From positions 124,001 to 188,000 of the forward strand of contig NZ_CP054257.1 in NCBI RefSeq assembly GCF_017893945.1: 64,000 nucleotides of DNA, read 5' to 3'. Under the pieces are notes generated by a model, which saw nothing but the letters and a program-made list of their open reading frames with translations, made no database searches and was not told the origin of the DNA. This document shows, in pieces, positions 16,031 through 26,256 of this stretch. The DNA is from Treponema parvum (GTDB lineage: Bacteria > Spirochaetota > Spirochaetia > Treponematales > Treponemataceae). The stretch's first letter is position 1. Every line of letters starts with the position of its first letter. The position numbers were made by a program, and so were the translations under genes.

Positions 16031-16064
16031 AATGCGAGCGCTATCTCAAAACCGCATAGTGAGA

Positions 16065-16076
16065 TATACTGTTTTT
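16065..16076 (+). promoter_or_regulatory. -10 hexamer 6 bases before the LysR start
   Basis: TATACT (16065-16070) followed by 6 bases and the ATG at 16077; no ribosome site. The -35 position (16042-16047) reads TATCTC, poor, and lies just beyond the insertion sequence end at 16030. Confidence 0.5.
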
Positions 16077-16949
16077 ATGGAACTTTATCAGCTGCGACAG
16101 CTTATTGCGTTTGCCGAATGCGGGAGCCTTTCAAAAGCTGCGGAAACGGTACATACGTCGCAGAGCGCGCTAAGCCGCGCGATGAAAAACCTTGAAGACG
16201 AACTCGGCGTGCCGCTGTTTTCGCGCACCAAAAACAGTATCGCTCTTACCGAAACGGGAGAGCTTGCAGCGCGCCACGCGCAGATTGTCGTTTCGGCGCA
16301 CAACGACATGATCCGCACTGTCCGCGAAGAAGACCGCAGGCGGCGCAGCTTTTCTTTCGGTTCGATTGCTCCCGCGCCGATATGGGAGCTTACGCCGATT
16401 TTATCCGAACGTTTCCCCGGCAAAACTGTAAGCACCGACTTGCAGGAAAAGGAGACAGCCCTCATTCGCGGACTCGACGACGGTGCGTACAATCTGATTA
16501 TTCTGCTCCACCCGCTTGAAAAAACTGACTCCGGCGGAAAACCGCGCTATCTGTCTAAACCTTTTATCCGCGAAAATCTTTTTGTGCTTTTGCCTTCTTC
16601 GCACCGCCTTGCAAAGAAAAGCTCTCTTCAGCTTAGAGACCTTGCGGGTGAAAAAATTCTCATACACAATAAAATCGGCTTTTGGTATCCGGTGTGCCGG
16701 CGGAAAATTCCGGACGCGGTGTTTTTGGAACAGAGCGAGCTTTCGGCCCTGCGCGAAATCGTGCGCGCGACCGATCTGCCGTCATTCAGAACAAACGTTA
16801 CAAACATCCGCGACGCCGACCCGCACGGCAAAGTCGCCGTTCCGCTTTCCGATCCGGATGTAAACGTGCAATTTTGGTGCGTATGCTTGGCGGAAAAAGA
16901 AACCGAATATGCGCCGTTGTTCGCCGCGCTGGAAAAACGCTACGGGTGA
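16077..16949 (+). CDS. LysR-family transcriptional regulator
   Basis: 290 residues from the ATG at 16077 (MELYQLRQLIAFAECGSLSK). The N-terminal winged helix has the LysR signature (AAETVHTSQSALSRAMKNLE, DELGVPLFSRTKN) and the rest is a periplasmic-binding-protein-like effector domain. An in-frame ATG at 16032 abuts the insertion sequence end and is unlikely. It faces away from the aldo-keto reductase gene, and the pair were probably neighbours before the insertion. Confidence 0.9.
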   Translation: MELYQLRQLIAFAECGSLSKAAETVHTSQSALSRAMKNLEDELGVPLFSRTKNSIALTETGELAARHAQIVVSAHNDMIRTVREEDRRRRSFSFGSIAPAPIWELTPILSERFPGKTVSTDLQEKETALIRGLDDGAYNLIILLHPLEKTDSGGKPRYLSKPFIRENLFVLLPSSHRLAKKSSLQLRDLAGEKILIHNKIGFWYPVCRRKIPDAVFLEQSELSALREIVRATDLPSFRTNVTNIRDADPHGKVAVPLSDPDVNVQFWCVCLAEKETEYAPLFAALEKRYG

Positions 16950-17043
16950 ATTTTTACAGAATTTTGCAGAAGCGGAATTTACACGTGATGCAATGCAGAA
17001 TATTGACATCATCGCTGTTTTGTATTAATATAACTAGACACGA

Positions 17044-17116
17044 CGCAGGGTAGAGCAGTTGGCAGCTCGTCGGGCTCATAACCCGGAGGCCGTTGGTTCA
17101 AGTCCAACCCCTGCTA
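17044..17116 (+). tRNA. Initiator tRNA-fMet (CAT)
   Basis: A 73-base cloverleaf without encoded CCA. Acceptor CGCAGGG pairs with CCCTGCT except C1 against T72, the unpaired first position typical of initiators. The anticodon stem carries the diagnostic three G:C pairs around CTCATAA (anticodon CAT). T-arm GTTGG/CCAAC with TTCAAGT loop; discriminator A73. Confidence 0.95.
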
Positions 17117-17448
17117 AAAATGTAAATCTTTGTGTTACAAGGATTTACAACACCACCAATCCCAATAAAGTAAGGCTTGGCGTGACATCAAATTACTAAT
17201 TTAAGTAAACAGTTTAAGTAAAATTCAAACACTTGTTTACGGTCTTAGTGAGGTGTCTATGGCTAAGCCTTATTCATTAGGATGCATCCCCATTGAAAAT
17301 TTTTTGGAAAATTGCCAAGAACGCCCGAACTCAAGATATTGCAGATTGGCTTAAGGGAAGGCGCAGCCGACTGACCTGAGCGAAGCGAACGACGCTCATG
17401 CCGAAAGCATGGCATCATTGTCTGATATTTCGAAACCGGCACGGCTAT
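17117..17448. other. tRNA-distal region with hairpin and a possible transposase remnant
   Basis: The inverted repeat TGTAAATC (17121-17128)/GATTTACA (17142-17149) immediately follows the tRNA and may be its terminator. A short frame from the ATG at 17259 reads MAKPYSLGCIPI..., similar at its start to IS630-type transposases but stopping after ~31 codons. Another frame reads KNARTQDIADWLKG. These look like fragments, not a gene. Confidence 0.4.
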
Positions 17449-20349
17449 TTACCCCCGATGCGCCGATATTATCCTTGGATACAGAATAATTGATGTCAAT
17501 AAAGAATTTATCGACGCCCAGAACATGAAAAAGGCTATGTCTTTCGGAAATCCGGTTAACGGCGAAAAAAGTATTGGCGCGGCGCCGAGAATTGTTGTTA
17601 TTGTTGTTGATAATATGCTTCTAATTCTTTCGTTCAGGATTTTACTTGTCTGAATTCCGGACATCGATAAATAAATTGAGTTGTTTATTACGATTCCGCT
17701 TGAAATTGTAAGACCTATTAAGTCTCCCGGATACAGAGGACTTTGGGTTATGAATTTAATTAAAAACGGGATGAAGGCGGAAGCCGGGATTATCGAAATC
17801 ATTAAAAGCGTTTTTTTGAAATTTTGAGCAGCTGCAGTTAAATATAAAAATATTATTGCAATTGAAAAAAAAGTTAAAACAATCAATTTAAGATATTGTT
17901 CTTGCAGCTTTTCTATTTCCTTTGAAAAGTGATAATCATATCCTTTCGGAAAACCAATCTGTTGCATTTGTTTTTTCAATTCGTTAACATTTTTTGTAGC
18001 GCTCTTTCCCTCCCGCTTTATTGTAAAAAAAGCGCATCGCCGACCGTTTAATCGATAAATCTTTCCGTTCCCCTCTTTTACTGTAATTTCGCCTAAGGTT
18101 GACAATTTTACGTTGCTTGTTTTTGTCGGAACCGGGAGATTTTTGAAATCCTGCAGTTCAAGGTTTCTTTTTGCGGAGGACAGAATTCTTATGTCATATT
18201 CATTGTTATTGCGAATCCATTTGTCAACAACGGGACCGAACAGCATCCAGCGTAATGTGTTTGCAATATCTTGCGTGCTAAGCCCCAAACGGGCATTTTG
18301 TCGAGCATCGATTTTAAGTTCAATTTCTTTCGGATTTTGTTTAAAATTCAGTACGGATTCAATATTTTGCGGGTCTTTTGAAATGAATTCGGAAGCTTTT
18401 GAAGCCAATTCGCGGCATTTTCGGTTTTCTTCGCCCGTAACTGCAATTTCGAATTCCTGTGTCCTGCGGTTGTTTAATTGATTCAAATTTTGAATAAAAA
18501 TCATTCCGTCTTCTGCAAGGGAAGAAAACGAAAGAATTTTTTCAGCCAGCCTTTCTTTTGAAACATTTTCCGGGTTAAAACCGATTTCGATTTGGGCGTT
18601 CCCCTGTCTGCTTTCGCTTATAATAAAATTCGGTCGAACGTTTTTTTCAATTTGATCTGAAATATTTTTTACATAGCCGTCGATAAAAGAAACTTTCTTT
18701 TCAGGCGGATATTCTATCGAAACATATAGAATGTCGCTTTCCGCTTCTTGGGTAATGTTTTTGCCGGAAAAAAGCAGAAAAAAGAAAGGCAAAAAGCACA
18801 TCAGCGCATAAATTATAGGAACCGGCTTTGAATTGTTTTTTTCAGGCGGTAAAAGGATTTTCAAAAACACTTCGACCCGTTTTTTAATCGGCTTGAATAA
18901 ACTTATCGAAAGAAAAGTGCGCTTTTTTTGTGCAAATATAAAGCAAGGGAAAAAAACGGTTGCGATAATAGTTGAGTTGCAAAGCATTAAAACAATTACG
19001 GTTAAAATCGAGCGGATTCCCTGGACGATGTAATTTGCATTGTACAGCGGGATTATAGCCAGAAGCGACGTTATTGTTGAAGAAAACAACGAAGGAAGCA
19101 GAAATTTACATTGCGACGCAAAATGTTTTTTGCTTCGGCAAAGTTCCGCCTGTTCCGAAATTACAAGCATAGGATCTGCGATCAGACCGATTGAAATTGA
19201 CAAACCTGAAAGACAGTTCGCATCAAGACTTATACCAATGGTGGAAAGCTGAAGAATTGTCCAGAAAATCGTAAACGGAATTGAAAGCAAAATCAGAAAA
19301 ATTGTTTTGAATTCCGAATAAAACAGCGGAACAACTAAAATTAAAAAAAAGTAGCTTTGCAGAATTGCCAAAATCAATCGCTTTATAAGTTTTTTTTGAA
19401 TCGCGCCCTCGTCGGTAATTATCGCGTAGTTTTCTTTCGGAATGCCTGATTTTTCAAGGATTTCATTACATTGCTTAGCGGTTTTTATGATATTTGCATC
19501 GGAAGAAGCCTTTATTTGAACGGAAACAGCTTCTTCTCCGTTAATTCTGACAATTTCTTCCTGCTCGCGGTTTGAAAAATCAATATCCGCAATCGTGTCG
19601 ATCGTAATATATCGTTCGTTGAGCTTTACCGGCAATTTTCGGATCTGTTCTATAGTTTGAAGTTTTGTGTCGAATTGAATTTTATGATCAGTTTGCGGAA
19701 GATGCAAAACGCTTCCCGAATAAACTACATTTGCATCTTGAACGATTTGGGCAAAAACCTGCGGATTTAAATTTTTTGAAACAAGAATATCCGGATCAAA
19801 TTTAACGGTCAGTTCTTTTATCGCGCCTCCGGCAACGATTACGTCCGCAACGCCCTGAATCGATTCAAATTGCTTTTTAATCGTCGAATCGATAAATTGC
19901 CGAAGCGAAAAAAGGTCTTTTGGAGAAGAAACCGTAAAAGAAAAAATTGCTTTGGAATCGTTTTGGGCGGAATAAATTCTGGGTTTTTGAACTGCGGAAG
20001 GCAGTTCCGCATATAAATTATCAACAAGGTTTCGCAGGTTCAAATATATTTTTTTTGAGCTTATGGATTTGTCAAACCAAGTCGTAACGGCTGTTTTACC
20101 GTTTTCGGAAACCGAACGCATTTCGGCAAGACCTGTAATCTCTGTTATCTTCTCTTCCAGCGGAAGCGTAATTGTTTTTTCAAGTTCTCCTGCGTCCATG
20201 CCGAAATATTCAAACTCAATTGTAAAAACATTATACCGGCTGTCTGAGGCCTTGCCGAAATTTATTCCCCGCCCCGTAAAAGAAAAAATCAGGCAGATTA
20301 TTGCAAAAATGAACAGCGGCAGCTTTTGTTTTGCATACCATGAATTCAT
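17449..20349 (-). CDS. RND-family efflux permease (second of a pair)
   Basis: 966 residues with RND architecture: TM1, a large periplasmic porter loop, TM2-6 around residues ~320-500, a second periplasmic loop, and TM8-12. The TM4 motif reads SIGLIADPMLVISEQ, keeping one Asp of the usual DD proton-relay pair; the TM10 region reads GIVINNSIYL with Asn instead of Lys. It is shorter than AcrB-type proteins (~1030-1050). The GTG/ATG junction overlaps the upstream RND gene by four bases. Last gene of the nine-gene operon. It may form a mixed trimer with the first RND protein, as MdtB/MdtC do; that is inference. Confidence 0.88.
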   Translation of the reverse strand: MNSWYAKQKLPLFIFAIICLIFSFTGRGINFGKASDSRYNVFTIEFEYFGMDAGELEKTITLPLEEKITEITGLAEMRSVSENGKTAVTTWFDKSISSKKIYLNLRNLVDNLYAELPSAVQKPRIYSAQNDSKAIFSFTVSSPKDLFSLRQFIDSTIKKQFESIQGVADVIVAGGAIKELTVKFDPDILVSKNLNPQVFAQIVQDANVVYSGSVLHLPQTDHKIQFDTKLQTIEQIRKLPVKLNERYITIDTIADIDFSNREQEEIVRINGEEAVSVQIKASSDANIIKTAKQCNEILEKSGIPKENYAIITDEGAIQKKLIKRLILAILQSYFFLILVVPLFYSEFKTIFLILLSIPFTIFWTILQLSTIGISLDANCLSGLSISIGLIADPMLVISEQAELCRSKKHFASQCKFLLPSLFSSTITSLLAIIPLYNANYIVQGIRSILTVIVLMLCNSTIIATVFFPCFIFAQKKRTFLSISLFKPIKKRVEVFLKILLPPEKNNSKPVPIIYALMCFLPFFFLLFSGKNITQEAESDILYVSIEYPPEKKVSFIDGYVKNISDQIEKNVRPNFIISESRQGNAQIEIGFNPENVSKERLAEKILSFSSLAEDGMIFIQNLNQLNNRRTQEFEIAVTGEENRKCRELASKASEFISKDPQNIESVLNFKQNPKEIELKIDARQNARLGLSTQDIANTLRWMLFGPVVDKWIRNNNEYDIRILSSAKRNLELQDFKNLPVPTKTSNVKLSTLGEITVKEGNGKIYRLNGRRCAFFTIKREGKSATKNVNELKKQMQQIGFPKGYDYHFSKEIEKLQEQYLKLIVLTFFSIAIIFLYLTAAAQNFKKTLLMISIIPASAFIPFLIKFITQSPLYPGDLIGLTISSGIVINNSIYLSMSGIQTSKILNERIRSILSTTITTILGAAPILFSPLTGFPKDIAFFMFWASINSLLTSIILYPRIISAHRG

Positions 20350-23318
20350 TTTAAATCCTCCCGTTTTGATAAGTTTTTACGCTTCAAGACGGGAAGCAAC
20401 AGAAGCGGAAAAATAAAAAGCGATAGGGCAAGTGAAAAAATCATTCCACCGATGATCGTCAGCGCGACCGTTGATTGTGTTGAAGTATTTTTCAAATCAA
20501 CGGCAAACGGAATCAACGAAATGATCGTCGTAAGATTTGTAAGAAGCAGAGCCTGAAGTTTTGAAACGCAGCATTTTATAATATCCTGTTCGGTTGAAAC
20601 TTTTTCCTGCGAACATTTTTCATACAGAATGATCGAATTGTTTACGACGCTTCCGAAAAGCACGACCATAGCAATAACCGTGTTAATATCGGGATTTTTT
20701 TGAAAAATCGTAAGAAAAATGAACGCGCCGGACAAAGCCGCCGGCAAGGCTGCAAGAAGCAAAAGCGGAATTAAAAACGATTCGAATTGCGAGCCTAGTA
20801 CAAGGTAGAGCAGAACAAAAACTACGATCAAAAGGAAGGCGCTGTCGCCCCAAAGTTCTTTTGTTTCCTGCTTTTTAAGATTTTCACATTCAAAACCATT
20901 AATTTTAAGCTGTGAAAGTTTCTGATCCTGCGGTACGAAAATTTTTGCCGCTCTGCGATTATACCGATAAAGTATCTTTTCATTTTGCTGTTGTGAAAAA
21001 CCGCCCAAAACATGAAGCGGAACGGAAGTTTGCCCGATTTTTACAATCAGATTTTCCACATCCCTAAGCGAAGATATATCGTCTTTTTTGTATTTTACGA
21101 CAATAGGAATATTCTTTCCGTCCTGATAAAATATCGAGGATTCAACGCCTTCTATCGCGCTTCGGGTGATTGAAGCGCTGTACAGCGCGGTGAGTGAAAA
21201 ACGTGAAAGCGCAATTCTGTCCGGTGTAAAAACATATTCGCTGTCAAAACTGTCCGGAAAGATCTTGAAATCGGCTTTCCCTACGTTTTGCATGGAAGCT
21301 TTTAACGAAGAGCGGTTTTCCGAAGTGAATAAAAATTCATTTCGGCCGGTCTTTATTACTTCGGAAAGTAAATCCGAAGTGGAAATTGAAAAAGAATCAA
21401 ATCCTGCCGAAGCGAATACGTTTGAAATATGATTTTTGTAATTAAGATCCGGTTTATTAAGAAAAATATCAAAATGAATTCTTTCGCGATTGATCTTCGG
21501 CGATGAAAGCAGGGCAGTATCGCTGTCTTCGACGCCGCCTGAAACCGCAACCGCTTTTATCGATTTTTGCTCAAAAAGTTTGTTTGTAATAAAAACGGCT
21601 TTGCTCCTGAGGTTTTCAAGCGTTATTCCGGATGGAAACGTTAAGTCCGCAGAAACAGTATCGGAAGCAGACGAAGGCAAAAGCGAAAATTTTTGTGTTT
21701 GAACGCATATTGCGCCGAGAAAAAGACAGAAAACGCACAAGAGGACGGCTTTTATTTTTTTGTGAAAGAGAGAAGTCAGCTGATCCCCATAAAGTTTTTT
21801 TGCTTTTAAGATAAACCCTTGTTCTGCAAAACAAGCGAACCCGTTTTTACTCATAAGCATATAAATCGCCGGAACAAGCGTAAAAGAAAGCAGCCATGAA
21901 GCTGTGATTGACGAAGTAATTGCGATCGCCATCGATGTAAAAAGCTCGCCTGAAAGACCTTTTATAAAAAAGAACGGAACAAAAACGATAATTGTCGTAA
22001 GGCAGGATCCCGTATTTGAAGAGCTGATTTCCGCTACAGCTTGAACGACGGTTTCGGCCTGCGCCTCTTTGCCGGAAGTATTTTTTGATTGAATGTTTTC
22101 TATTGCGACCGCGCTGCAGTCTATTACCATGCCTATTCCGATTGCAATTCCTGAAAGCGACATTACGTTTATCGTTTGACCGGAAATCGTCAACACGATT
22201 ATCGCAAAAATTGAAGTCAGCGGAATAACGGAAGCGAGCAGAAACGAAAGCGCGAACGATTTGAAGAAAAAGAAAACCACTGCGACCGTTACGATAAAGC
22301 TGAAGAATGCGGAAATGCAGAGCTGCTTTAGAGAAGAAGAAAGATATTCCGCGTGGTCTTCGATTATTTCAAATTTAAAATATTCTCCGAGCGTTGCGTT
22401 TAAGTTGTTTATTTGCTTTTTTATCTGTCTTGAAACCGAAAGAGGACTTGAGTCGCTTCGCTTTTGTATCGATATGCAAATACATTCTTTGCCGTTCAGC
22501 AAAAAAAATGTTTTTTTCTCTTTTATACCTTTTTGTACGGAAGCTATTGAAGACAGGTTTAAAACTCCGCCGTTATTGTATTGCAGCGGAGTTTCGAGAA
22601 TATTCTTAAGGCTCGTAAATAAACCGTTTGTCTTTACGGAAAGTTCTTTTTCGCCGTCGGTTAAAGTTCCCGCAGGATATTCAAAATTGTAAGATGCAAG
22701 AATCCCGGCGATTTCTTCAAGCGTAAGGTTTTTGCTCTGGCTTAATTCTTTGCCGACGAGCACGTCAATCTGTTCTTCTTCGCCCCCGCTTACGTTCACG
22801 GAACTTACGCCCGTAATCCGCTGCAAAAAAGGTTTTATGTGATTTATACAGGAATAGCGCGCATATTTTAAATCTTCGTCTAAAGGAATTACGGCGATCG
22901 TCATCGTACTTTTTTGCAGATCCGCTTCTCTTACTTCCGGTTTGCCGCATCCTGAAGGAAGGCTTTGAAAGCACGCGTCGATTATTTCACGGCTTTGGAC
23001 AAGAGCCATGTCGATATCGCTTCCCCATTTCAATTCAATTGAAACAACGGAAAGACCGTCGCGTGAAACGCTTTCCGTTTTCTTCAATCCTTTAAGCGAA
23101 GCAAAGGCTTCTTCTACGGGAATAGTGACCATTTCTTCAATTTCGGCGGCGGAAATTCCTTTGTATTCGGTTGAAACGATCATGTTCCTTCCGCTTATGA
23201 CAGGAAGAAAATCCGTTGTAAGTGAAAAAACGCAAAGAATTCCCGTAAGAACGGCGGCGAGCGTAAGCATTAAAACCGAAATAGGATGATAAACGCAAAA
23301 ACCGATCAATTTTTTCAT
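20346..23318 (-). CDS. RND-family efflux permease (first of a pair)
   Basis: 990 residues. TM1 (HPISVLMLTLAAVLTGIL), porter domain, TM4 GIGMVIDCSAVAIENIQ with the first Asp retained and the second position Cys, and the TM10 motif LFGSVVNNSIILYEK. Proton-driven transport of an unknown substrate (drug, lipid, metal or sugar) across the inner membrane towards TolC is expected from family. Overlaps the upstream lipoprotein gene by four bases. Retention of more RND signatures than in the downstream partner suggests that this is the active subunit. Confidence 0.9.
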   Translation of the reverse strand: MKKLIGFCVYHPISVLMLTLAAVLTGILCVFSLTTDFLPVISGRNMIVSTEYKGISAAEIEEMVTIPVEEAFASLKGLKKTESVSRDGLSVVSIELKWGSDIDMALVQSREIIDACFQSLPSGCGKPEVREADLQKSTMTIAVIPLDEDLKYARYSCINHIKPFLQRITGVSSVNVSGGEEEQIDVLVGKELSQSKNLTLEEIAGILASYNFEYPAGTLTDGEKELSVKTNGLFTSLKNILETPLQYNNGGVLNLSSIASVQKGIKEKKTFFLLNGKECICISIQKRSDSSPLSVSRQIKKQINNLNATLGEYFKFEIIEDHAEYLSSSLKQLCISAFFSFIVTVAVVFFFFKSFALSFLLASVIPLTSIFAIIVLTISGQTINVMSLSGIAIGIGMVIDCSAVAIENIQSKNTSGKEAQAETVVQAVAEISSSNTGSCLTTIIVFVPFFFIKGLSGELFTSMAIAITSSITASWLLSFTLVPAIYMLMSKNGFACFAEQGFILKAKKLYGDQLTSLFHKKIKAVLLCVFCLFLGAICVQTQKFSLLPSSASDTVSADLTFPSGITLENLRSKAVFITNKLFEQKSIKAVAVSGGVEDSDTALLSSPKINRERIHFDIFLNKPDLNYKNHISNVFASAGFDSFSISTSDLLSEVIKTGRNEFLFTSENRSSLKASMQNVGKADFKIFPDSFDSEYVFTPDRIALSRFSLTALYSASITRSAIEGVESSIFYQDGKNIPIVVKYKKDDISSLRDVENLIVKIGQTSVPLHVLGGFSQQQNEKILYRYNRRAAKIFVPQDQKLSQLKINGFECENLKKQETKELWGDSAFLLIVVFVLLYLVLGSQFESFLIPLLLLAALPAALSGAFIFLTIFQKNPDINTVIAMVVLFGSVVNNSIILYEKCSQEKVSTEQDIIKCCVSKLQALLLTNLTTIISLIPFAVDLKNTSTQSTVALTIIGGMIFSLALSLFIFPLLLLPVLKRKNLSKREDLK

Positions 23319-24844
23319 TTGTTAAAACTTAAGGAAATTCCTTCCTTAGCAGGATTGCCCAGATTGTCCTGAATTGTCGATGAAAGATTTAAACTTACAA
23401 TTCCGCTTGAATCTTTATTTGTAATTTCCATTGTGTATTTTACGATACTTAATTTTCCGGGCGTCGAACCGACAGCTTGAATTTGAGTTGCGATCGGAAG
23501 ACTTGAAAAATCGCTTTGTGGAACAAGGTTTGCGTTTTTAAGAACTATGGAAAAGCAGCCGTTTACAGTTGAAATTGCAAAGCCGTCCATCACGGTAAAA
23601 AGATTTACGTTCTGCGCATCGGCTGAAATTCTGAAAACCAGATAGAGAGTGCCGTTGGTTTCCGTGTTTTTGGGATAAAAAACGGGATCCAGCGGAAGAA
23701 ATGAATATTCGGTTTGTTTGGACAAAGTTGTGTAGTCTGACAAAGAATTCTGAAAAAAAGCGCTTTCAAATAAAACCGGCCTGTTGTTTTCATTGTCGTA
23801 TGTAAACGAAAAATTATGATCGGAAGGAATTCTATTTCCGTAATAATCCGAAATTCCTTTCTTTACATGAAGCGTGTATGTTTTTCCCCATTCGGCGTCG
23901 GACGGAACTAACGTAACCTTCCGGCGCGATTCCTTGTCGATTTGAATTGAATAAGACAGCGGCGGGTCAATTGAAACGAATCCTGAAACGGAGTCTGTCC
24001 GTACAGGTTTTGTGAAATTGAGTTCAATTTTAGAATTTAATAAGACGCCGCTTGCCGAAGAATTTTCAGTAAATTCTGTGGCGTCGCCCGCTTCGGAAAC
24101 GCTCTGTACCGATAAAACAGGTTCAGTTCGGTCAAGGTCGTAGTAAAATATCGAAACATGATCTTCTTTCAACGAATTACGGTTTTTGTCTTCAAGCGAA
24201 GTTGAAACTGTTATCGTATAGCGCTTTTGCTTTTCAAGGCTCTGAGTAGGAATCACATGCGCCTTTGTGTCATTGTCCGAAAAATCGATCAGGTAATTAA
24301 ACGCGGGAGAAACGCCGAACGCGCTGTGGAAAGTTTGAGTGTTTATCGGAACGGAAAAAGTAAACGTCAGTTCCGAAAGAGTTCCCGTAATTTCCGCTTC
24401 TTTTGCAGGAAATTGCGAAACGATAAAGGGGATTTCCGAAGAGCTTCTTGTTGAAAAAAAGTACGAAAAATCATGCATTAAAGAGCGGCCTTCGGTATCT
24501 TCTATCTGTGTTGAAAGAATAATCTGATAGTCGTAATTTTGACGGATTCCGCTTACGGGGAAAAAGTGAACCGCCGTTCCTGAAAAAACATAGGTTCCGT
24601 TTAACGAAGCTTTGTCTTCGGTAATCGAAAAACCTTTTTGAAAAGACGATTCGTCGGGGCGCTCCGAAAATGTAACGGAAACTTTTTGCGAGTCGTAAGT
24701 TACGGATTCCACTTTAAGTTCAGGAAGAAGCCTGTCGGCACAGCCTGAAATCACCGACAAAAGCAAAATCGGCAATAAAAGAGAAAAAAATCCGGAAATA
24801 AAACCGATAAAGCGCTTTAAGTCTGCGGTTTTAGAATTACGCAT
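23315..24844 (-). CDS. Ig-like-domain lipoprotein (SbsA/Big_5 type)
   Basis: 509 residues with a lipobox ISGC after a hydrophobic leader. It carries about three ~105-residue Ig-like domains with the recurring pattern SVTFSERPDESSFQKGF, LTFTFSVPINTQTFHSAF and LNFTKPVRTDSVSGF, each followed by ...YTITVS/YTLHVK. These SbsA-type domains are typical of surface-layer and spirochaetal lipoproteins. Position inside an efflux operon suggests a structural or periplasmic role in the complex, untested. Confidence 0.8.
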   Translation of the reverse strand: MRNSKTADLKRFIGFISGFFSLLLPILLLSVISGCADRLLPELKVESVTYDSQKVSVTFSERPDESSFQKGFSITEDKASLNGTYVFSGTAVHFFPVSGIRQNYDYQIILSTQIEDTEGRSLMHDFSYFFSTRSSSEIPFIVSQFPAKEAEITGTLSELTFTFSVPINTQTFHSAFGVSPAFNYLIDFSDNDTKAHVIPTQSLEKQKRYTITVSTSLEDKNRNSLKEDHVSIFYYDLDRTEPVLSVQSVSEAGDATEFTENSSASGVLLNSKIELNFTKPVRTDSVSGFVSIDPPLSYSIQIDKESRRKVTLVPSDAEWGKTYTLHVKKGISDYYGNRIPSDHNFSFTYDNENNRPVLFESAFFQNSLSDYTTLSKQTEYSFLPLDPVFYPKNTETNGTLYLVFRISADAQNVNLFTVMDGFAISTVNGCFSIVLKNANLVPQSDFSSLPIATQIQAVGSTPGKLSIVKYTMEITNKDSSGIVSLNLSSTIQDNLGNPAKEGISLSFNK

Positions 24845-26256
24845 AAATCTTTCTCCATAAATTGTCCGCGGCCGGTATTGATTCCGTTCGCTCCGCCTGT
24901 AATTTGAAGCTTATAAAAAGTTTCAACGCCTGCGGTACACGGGGTAAAATTTTCCCAGGTAAGGCTTAATAAGGTTCCTGTCGAATTCCATAGGATTTGA
25001 GTTTGAACCGGCGTCTCCGATGAAAGAGGAAAAAGCAGGCCGAGGCTCACCTGTTTTACGGCGGAAGAACGTTTTGAACTTTCTATCCGGCCGGAAAACA
25101 AAATGCTTACCGTAAGCTCATATTTGTTGTTTAAGTTTTTTGTAATCGTGAACGGAACTGCGTCCTGACTTGAAAAATCAATTTGAGCCGAATCGAGAGA
25201 TATCTGTCTGATTTCAAGATAATCTCCGTACGGCGTAAAATACAAAATTTTATCTTCGTATAATGAAACGGAATGAGTATCGCGGACGGAAGAATTAACC
25301 GTAAGTTCATATCTTTGTTTTATCGAATACATCTGAGTCGGAATAAAGGCGAAGCGAAAACCTTCTTCATCCGTTTGCTTAAAGTAGCCTGCCGCCGGCG
25401 GACTTAGCGAAATTCCCGATTTTACGGAATCGAATTCCATCGGTTTTGAAAAGACAAAGCCGATCGCTTCTTTTTCCCGTATATTCAAATCAAGTTCCTG
25501 TTCGGTAAAAAACGTTTCTTGGCCTCCGATCAGCCTGACAGGGCAGATTTTTTGCAAGACGGGAATTTCCGTATCGCTGAAAGGCAAAAAGCTCGCCGAT
25601 TCGGATGTTTTGTAAAAATAGCCGTCGGCGGATTTTAAGTTTTTAAAACTCCACGTATAAAGCGTGTTGTAGGCCCATGGGGCTTTCGGTTTTATTGAAA
25701 CGCTTTTGTTATCGGAAGAAAAGACAGTTTCCGTTTCAAGGCTCGGCGAAAGCATAAAATTTTCCGTAAAAGAAGCCTGGTCGAGAGCTTTGTTGAAACA
25801 AAAAAGCAGGCTGTCCGTTTGATTTATAGGCGACAGCGTCGAAGAGCTTTTTAGAAAAATCAGCTGTTCGGAAATCGATCCGTACATAAAAGTGCGTTCA
25901 ATCGAAACGGAAACCCGACTCGTGTTTATCGTAATCGTTCCGCTGCACGAAAGATGATAGTTTTTGCCGTTTTGCCACGAAAGTGCAGGCTTTATGCTGA
26001 GCGTTTTTCCGTTCCAGAAATAAATCAATTCAACGGCCCTTGAGTCGGCCAAAAGCGAAACGCACTTTTCCGCCTGGTACTTGTCCGGTTTCGATGTAAA
26101 AACGAATTCAATCGTCTGCCCTGAAAAAGTATTTTCGGTTGAACTTAAAGAGCAGCTTACGCCTTCTTCATCGAACGTAATCAGCTTGCAGGAGCTTAAA
26201 AATGCGGAAAAAACCAAAAACGGAATGAGGGTTTTAGTTCGTAACGACATTTTCAC
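24817..26256 (-). CDS. Second Ig-like-domain lipoprotein
   Basis: 479 residues, lipobox FLSSC. Two or three SbsA-like Ig domains (FCFNKALDQASFTENFMLS; FVFSKPMEFDSVKSGISLS), paralogous in plan to the next gene. The second Met (residue 3) could also be the start. It overlaps both neighbours (28 bases downstream, 23 bases upstream), so translation is probably coupled. Confidence 0.78.
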   Translation of the reverse strand: MKMSLRTKTLIPFLVFSAFLSSCKLITFDEEGVSCSLSSTENTFSGQTIEFVFTSKPDKYQAEKCVSLLADSRAVELIYFWNGKTLSIKPALSWQNGKNYHLSCSGTITINTSRVSVSIERTFMYGSISEQLIFLKSSSTLSPINQTDSLLFCFNKALDQASFTENFMLSPSLETETVFSSDNKSVSIKPKAPWAYNTLYTWSFKNLKSADGYFYKTSESASFLPFSDTEIPVLQKICPVRLIGGQETFFTEQELDLNIREKEAIGFVFSKPMEFDSVKSGISLSPPAAGYFKQTDEEGFRFAFIPTQMYSIKQRYELTVNSSVRDTHSVSLYEDKILYFTPYGDYLEIRQISLDSAQIDFSSQDAVPFTITKNLNNKYELTVSILFSGRIESSKRSSAVKQVSLGLLFPLSSETPVQTQILWNSTGTLLSLTWENFTPCTAGVETFYKLQITGGANGINTGRGQFMEKDLCVILKPQT

